From positions 142,819,405 through 142,883,404 of the forward strand of contig OX422221.1 in NCBI GenBank assembly GCA_949130495.1: a stretch of 64,000 bases of DNA. The letters are read 5' to 3'. Made by a program: the position numbers and the translations under genes. Below are positions 58,331 to 64,000 of this stretch, piece after piece. The notes beneath the pieces are model-generated. The model had not been told where the DNA came from. It saw nothing but the letters and a program-made list of their open reading frames with translations, and made no database searches. Source of the stretch: Sambucus nigra. Lineage: Eukaryota > Streptophyta > Magnoliopsida > Dipsacales > Adoxaceae. Positions within the stretch are counted from its first letter, which is position 1. Every line of letters starts with the position of its first letter.

Positions 58331-59635
58331 CGAGAGATAGACTTCGTTATAGACTTGTTACCAGATACGAGACCTATAGCACGAGCACCGTACCGTATGG
58401 CTCCAGCTGAGATGAGGGAGTTACGGGATCAGATAGAGCAGTTATTGGGTCAGGGGTTTATTCGGAGGAGTACTTCACCGTGGGGTGCCCCTATGTTGTT
58501 CGTGAAGAAGAGAGATGGTTCACTGAGATTGTGTGTGGACTACCGGGAGTTAAACAAGGTCACGATACGGAACAAGTACCCGTTGCCTCGAATCGATGAC
58601 CTATTTGACCAGTTGAGAGGAGCTTCTTGCTTCTCAAAGATTGATTTACGATCTGGATACCATCAGTTGCATATCAGGGAGGAGGACGTCTCGAAGACTG
58701 CGTTCTTATCGAGATATGGTTCCTACGAGTTTCGGGTTATGCCATTTGGTTTGACCAATGCTCCAGCAGCATTTATGGACTTGATGAATAGGGTGTTCAG
58801 GGATTTCCTAGACCAGTTTGTCATTGTCTTCATCGATGATATTTTGGTTTACTCCCAGACAGAGGAGGAGCATGCCGAGCACTTGAGACTAGTTTTGCAG
58901 ACACTGCACCAGAATGAGTTGTATGCAAAATATGAGAAGTGCGGGTTTTGGCTGAAGGAGGTTCAGTTTTTGGGGCATATTATTTCCGACCGGGGAATAT
59001 CGGTTGATCCGGGAAAGGTATCCACGGTGAGGGAGTGGGGACAGCCCATGACACCGACGGAGATCCGTAGTTTCTTGGGCTTAGCAGGATACTACAGGAG
59101 GTTTATTCGGAGTTTCTCCACGATAGCGGGTCCCATGACACACCTAACCCGTAAAGGTGTGTCGTTCATTTGGAGTGATGCCTGTCAGTTGGCATTTGAT
59201 GAGTTGAAGGACAAGTTAACCTCAGCACCTGTGTTAGCATTGCCGAGACCGGGAGTTGAGTATCTTGTTTACACCGATGCGTCCTTACAAGGACTTGGAG
59301 GTGTACTGCAGCAGGAGAGTCAGGCCATAGCTTATGCTTCCCGTAAGCTTAAGCCTCACGAGAAGAATTACCCTACCCATGACTTGGAGTTAGCGGCAGT
59401 GGTATTTTCCCTTTGTATTTGGAGACATTACCTTTTGGGGGAGAAGTTTCGATTATTGACGGATCACAAGTCCCTACAGTACCTATTCACACATAAAGAG
59501 TTGAATATGCGGCAACGGAGGTGGCTTGAATTCGTGAAAGATTATCAGTTCGATATCCTGTGTCACCCAGGGAAGGCTAACGTGGTGGCAGACGCATTGA
59601 GCCGTAGACCGGTAGATGAGGTGGCAGATGTGTGA
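58331..59635 (+). pseudogene. Reverse transcriptase and RNase H of element G2
   Basis: This is the longest open stretch of the window (frame 58277-59635). Reverse transcriptase: [86 protein letters not shown], the FIDD box at 58829-58840. Connection: [29 protein letters not shown]. RNase [63 protein letters not shown]. All catalytic motifs look intact. It ends in TGA at 59633-59635 where the family has Trp (TGG). Confidence 0.93.
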
Positions 59636-60640
59636 AAGGCAAAGTGGAAAGATTTGGGACACCAGGATGCAGTGGCCCGATCATTCATGTCTGTGATGAC
59701 TGTTACACCACAGATTGTCACGAAGGTGGTGAAGGCACAAGCAAATGACTCGTTCTGTCAGGAGCAGATAGTTCGATTATTAGCAGAGGGAGCCGAATCC
59801 TATACCGTTAGCTCAGACGGGGGATTACGCTTCAATGGGAGATTGGTGGTTCCGAAAGGGGAGGAATTGTGGCATGAGGTGATGGCAGAGTCACATGGCT
59901 CACGGTTCGCGGTACATCCCGGAGGGGACAAAATGTACCAAGACATGAGACGTCAGTATTGGTGGAGCAGGATGAAGAGAGATATTTCCGAGTTTGTTTC
60001 TAAATGCGCCACTTGTCAGCTAGTCAAAGTGGATCATCAGAGACCGGTAGGACTGCTACAGCCATTAGAAGTCCCGATGTGGATGTGGGAGAGCATCTCT
60101 ATGGACTTTATCACGGGTTTGCCTACGTCGCAGAGAGGTCACGAATCCATTTGGGTGATTGTGGACAGGTTGTCAAAAGTCGCTCATTTTCTACCCATAA
60201 GGACAGACTACACTGCGGGACAGTATGCCCAGCTCTTTATTGCAGAGATAGTGAGACTTCACGGTGTGCCCCTAAATATCGTGTCTGACCGAGACAAGAT
60301 ATTTGTTTCACGGTTTTGGGAGAGTTTTCAGCAGGCCATGGGCACGGAATTGCGGTTGAGTACGGCGTACCACCCGCAGACCGATGGGAAGACCGAGCGA
60401 ACAAATCAGATGTTGGAGGACATGCTACGTATGTGCACCATTGACTTTGAGGGTGGATGGGAGCAGTATCTTCCACTGGCGGAGTTTTCTTACAACAACT
60501 CCTATCAGTTCACCATTGGCATGGCTCCATTTGAGGCATTGTACGGTAGACCTTGTCGTTCCCCAGCATGTTGGTTGGAGGTGGGGGACAACAAACTACT
60601 TGGGCCGGAAGTGATTCAGGATACTTCGGCAAGGATATAA
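59636..60640 (+). pseudogene. Integrase of element G2
   Basis: In frame with reverse transcriptase after the TGA. The zinc-binding HHCC region (HGSRFAVHPGGDK, CATCQLVKVDHQ) and a complete catalytic triad are visible: Asp at 60104-60106 (SMDFITG), Asp at 60287-60289 (VSDRDK) and Glu at 60395-60397 (DGKTERTNQ), with 35 residues between the last two, the DD35E spacing. [20 protein letters not shown] closes the core. TAA at 60638-60640 interrupts before the C-terminal part. The core would be functional if it were translated. Confidence 0.92.
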
Positions 60641-61159
60641 TTGATTCACAGTCGCATTCGGGTGGCTCAGGACAGACAGAAGAGTTATGCTGATGCGAAG
60701 AAATTCTTCAGAGAGTTCCAAGTGGGGGACCAGGTTTTGCTCAGGGTATCTCCTATGAAGGGGATTATGCATTTTGGGAAGAAAGGGAAGTTGGCACCGA
60801 GATATGTGGGACCATTTCCTATTATTGAGCGGATTGGGCCAGTTGCGTATAGACTTGGGTTACCGGAACATTTACATCGGATTCACGATGTGTTTCATAT
60901 TTCCTCGCTTAGGAAATACCTTAGAGATAATTTGGCTCATTCTCTCATTGCTGTGGAGGATATTGATCTCCAGCCGGATAGCTCCTACGAGGAGGGGCCG
61001 ACTGCTATTTTGGACCGAAGTGAATGGAAACTGCGGTCAAAGATAGTTCCGTTAGTGCGTGTTCAGTGGCGACATCATAATGTCGAGGAGTCCACATGGG
61101 AGCGCGAGGATGAGATGCGCGAACGTTATCCAGAGTTATTCTTACCAGGTACTTACTAG
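60641..61159 (+). pseudogene. Integrase C-terminus and chromodomain of element G2
   Basis: In frame with integrase. [36 protein letters not shown] and [18 protein letters not shown] form the GPF-type C-terminal module; [13 protein letters not shown] follows. The end, [43 protein letters not shown], is a chromodomain of the kind found at the end of chromovirus integrases. The normal stop is TAG at 61157-61159. Confidence 0.9.
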
Positions 61160-61187
61160 TTCCAAATTTCGGGACGAAATTCAGTTA

Positions 61188-61201
61188 TTAGGGGGGAAGT
61201 A
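61188..61201 (+). other. Polypurine tract of element G2
   Basis: TTAGGGGGGAAGTA directly precedes the TG of the 3' LTR. Confidence 0.93.
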
Positions 61202-64000
61202 TGTAATACCCCGTATTTTCTGCGATATTTATTTATGGGGATTAATTGAATTAAATGTATATTAATTGTAAATTAATCCGGATAAATATATTAACGAGAT
61301 GTGAGTTAGTATTTTATTATAATGTGTATACTTGGCATTATATGATTATTGGTAATATTGAAATTGTCACGTAATTGTAATACGACAATTTGGGAATTTT
61401 GCTTGACGCGTGTGACCGCCACGTCATGGTATTTTGTTATTAGATTAAAAAGTGAATTTTAGTTCCATTAACTGTATGGTCGTTTTGAGTGCGCCAACGC
61501 GTCCGGAAGGGTCGAGATAGTCAGAAAACACTAGCCGGAAGTTTAGTTTGGGTCCCGGGGTATTTGTGGGCCATACCGGCATCATAAAGGGTATTTTGGT
61601 AATTTGCATCTTTGGGAATTAAAAAGTGACGAAAATAGAAATTACAATCTGACTATTTCCTTAACCCACTTAACCCACTAACAACACTATGTGACAATAT
61701 GGGCTACGGGGGAAGTTGATATACCATTCTAACATACCAAAAACCATAACACACCTCCATACTCCATTATCTTCAACCTTGGGAAGAGCTTGAGAGAGAG
61801 GGAGAAGGAAGAGAATTCTGCAGAAAATCAGAGGGAGAACAACCTAACTTCAAGATTCTACACCAAATTCTGAGATAAATTAAGGCAAGTGATTTAAACT
61901 CTTTTGATTCAAGATATGTTTCCATGTTTAGGAATTTTTGAAATTGATTTTTGGAGATAAATTAGATCCATGAATTGGAAGTTAAAGGCCATGATTATGT
62001 AGGAATTGCATGTAGTATACTCTGGACGAATTCATAGGTTATAAACAGAACCTTTGATGATCTAAAAGTGGAATTAGAAGGAGTTTCATGATGTTCTTGA
62101 ATGGAAGAATTCTGGAAATTATTTTGATGTAATTTTGATCTAAACTAAGCCTTTAAATGATGAATTATGGGACTTAGAATGTTAATACTGTTGTAGGATG
62201 TTAGTATAATGTTATAGTAACCTTATATTGGAGTTTCAGGCTTAAAAATGGAGTTTTGGGTCGAAACTGTAACTGTAAAATGAAGCAGTCCGTAACAGAC
62301 CTGGTGCAATCGATCGATCGACATTCATCAGTCGATCGATCGACCACCATCGATTGATCGAAGGTAAAGGTCGATCGATCGACCTTCCCAGAATGAATAA
62401 AGTTTTTTCTTAATTGAATTTTAATGGTGTTAACCCTTGGATAATATTATTGGAGACATTGTGATTACCCTTAACTTTAAGGAAGACCAGTAGACATGAT
62501 TATGAGATTGGACTTTAATTGAAATTTAATTTGAGGAATTATTCTAAATAAATGAAATTCGTCATGTGAGATAATATTTGGGTTAATAGTACAAATTTGA
62601 ATAATTTGATGAAATAAGGTTTAGGGCAGAAGTAAAGACCTTAGGTATAAAGATGTTAGATGTGGGAATTATGGGAACTTAATAGTCTATTTGAGATAGG
62701 TTTTAAGTTTAAGAAATCACGACGTGAGACGTGTCGACTATTTAATTTATATATTATCGGGATACTTGAAATATATGAATTGGGAATAATGGTATAATGA
62801 TGTAGAGTATACCCTTATTAATATTGAGATATCTAAGATGTGTGAATGCTTAGTATATAACCTTATGTGTATGACATACCTACCATACTTGCTATCACGG
62901 GAGGTTTACGTTCGCTTAGGGCCTTCTTATCCTTGTGTTGTCCGGATTTAGATTGGTTACCTCGATGAACATAGGTCATAGAAGGACTTATTGTGATATT
63001 AATAAGTCTGCTGATCGTTTGAGCGTAGGTATGTGCGTGACCCATGTGATGGTGACTGTGTTCGCCTCCACTTTTTGTGATGTTGTTATCTGAACGATTC
63101 TTGAGAGATTCGGAATACGTGACCCTTGTGTACGTGATGTACTGGGATAGATAGCGGAGTATGTGTGCACCGCAGCTTAAGCTTTGGGTGCTTGTATTGT
63201 ATATTTATGATGTGAAAAATATACAGTTATATGAGAAGGAATTTATTATGTTAAATTGTGAGTATAATTATGGTAATGTTTTGAAAAGATAAAAAGGGAA
63301 CTTTTATCAATAAATGGTTTTGTTAGTAATTGGGAATTCGGAAATTAAAGTAGGACCCTCTATTTAATTGTTAATGATGGAACTTATAACGTGAACCGAG
63401 TAGATGTGATAGAAACTCTTTAGATAGTTATGAGATAACACATGAATGGGTACAAGAACGTTAGGAGTGCACAGTTAGACGAGAGGTGAGTATCTCATGT
63501 GAGAGCACGTCCTAACATGTATTTTGCATATACTGTTTTAAATGTTCTTAAAGCACTTGCAGGTTTTTAAAATATCTCCACATTCGGGCTCTGACCCGTT
63601 TGCTTTCAAATCTATCTTTTTGTAAAAACCATTTTTAGGTGCCCAGCCACAAGGTCACCATGCATAGGAATCTCATTCTGATGACGAGCTGTAGCTGCTT
63701 GTGGAAGCTACAGGGATTTGCTTTTAGACGCTTATATCATTTGGATTCCTTATTCATTATTCCTCAATTGTAGGGCATGTTGCCCAAGTTCTATTAGATA
63801 CATTTCCATTTCAGTTTTTCAGACTTTGGCATGTATTGATTACAGTATTTAGTATTTCATTATTTACTTCAGTTGTGGGATTATGTTATGAGGATTTTTT
63901 CCTCCAGTTTATTTATATCATGTGACGGTCATTCTATTTACTTCATTATGGTGAATGGTGTTATTATTTTTCTTTACACTTGTTGCATGTTAATCACACT
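61202..64000 (+). repeat. 3' LTR of element G2 (cut by window end)
   Basis: It starts TGTAATACCCCG and matches 53379-56177 almost base for base; the last 155 bp or so, including the TGTCACA end, are outside the window. It keeps the GATCGATCGA array at about 62309-62386. Confidence 0.95.

Larger units (their letters stand above)
53379..64000 (+). mobile_element. Element G2: Tekay-like chromovirus, 3' end beyond the window
   Basis: G2 has a 5' LTR (53379-56332), primer-binding site, complete gag-pol region (56518-61159), polypurine tract and a 3' LTR from 61202 that continues past 64000 (about 155 bp missing). The LTRs are nearly identical: about 45 mismatches counted by eye over roughly 2.8 kb, near 1.6%, which makes G2 the youngest element here. 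It sits in the integrase of G1, with GTTTG (53374-53378) as the probable target-site duplication. Six nonsense codons and one frameshift mean that it cannot encode its own proteins. Confidence 0.94.

Noticed and set aside
59654..60640. Intact stand-alone integrase gene
   Set aside because: The open stretch is only the part of the G2 polyprotein between two nonsense codons; it has no promoter or initiation context of its own.
6469..61159. Endogenous pararetrovirus or retrovirus
   Set aside because: Reverse transcriptase alone would allow it, but LTRs, tRNA-Met primer sites, 5-bp duplications, integrase and chromodomain define Ty3/gypsy LTR retrotransposons; no movement, coat or envelope protein is seen.

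Overview
The window looks like a repeat-filled intergenic block of a flowering-plant nuclear genome. It is AT-rich, and I found no intact host gene and no RNA gene. Almost everything recognisable is LTR retrotransposon, mostly Ty3/gypsy, in several states of decay and nested inside one another. Two small DNA transposons are also present. Species cannot be read from the sequence. Lineage names (Tekay/Del-like chromovirus, Ogre/Tat-like, Athila-like) are my inference from domain order, motifs, primer-binding sites and LTR length.

Layout. 2-340: end of an Ogre/Tat-like integrase (+). 341-3679: degenerate DNA with a G16 tract and a possible LTR-type promoter. 3680-10544: element A, a Tekay-like chromovirus (-) with its 3' LTR, polyprotein and part of gag; its 5' end is lost. 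10545-33600: element C1, a broken Ogre/Tat-like element (+) split by three insertions: D (11163-16998, non-autonomous, Athila-like ends), E (a solo LTR starting at 17659 and ending at 29904), and B (17686-28416, a full-length Tekay-like element, -, inside E). 33694-34672: PIF/Harbinger-type MITE. 35030-36919 and about 44700-45300: C2, a second Ogre/Tat-like copy, interrupted by F (36920-43681, Tat-like with two RNase H domains). F itself carries a non-autonomous hAT element (38226-39604). 43682-44688: LTR-like block H (-). 45300-46814: unassigned, with an LTR-like end. 46815-53378: G1, Tekay-like (+), cut in its integrase by G2 (53379 to beyond 64000), a younger Tekay-like element whose 3' LTR runs off the window.

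The four Tekay-like copies (A, B, G1, G2) share one plan: LTR of about 2.8-3.0 kb starting TGTAATACC and ending TGTCACA, a primer-binding site matching initiator tRNA-Met, gag-protease-RT-RNase H-integrase-chromodomain in one frame, and a TTAGGGGGGAAGTA polypurine tract. None is intact: all carry nonsense codons, and all four have a damaged protease active site. No element in the window looks able to move by itself.

The signals most worth following are (i) clusters of short palindromes inside the LTRs of at least five unrelated families, (ii) an unrecognised decayed 278-codon reading frame inside non-autonomous element D, (iii) a conserved splice-acceptor-like sequence directly before the gag start of the Tekay-like copies, and (iv) nesting that can be resolved to the base from target-site duplications.
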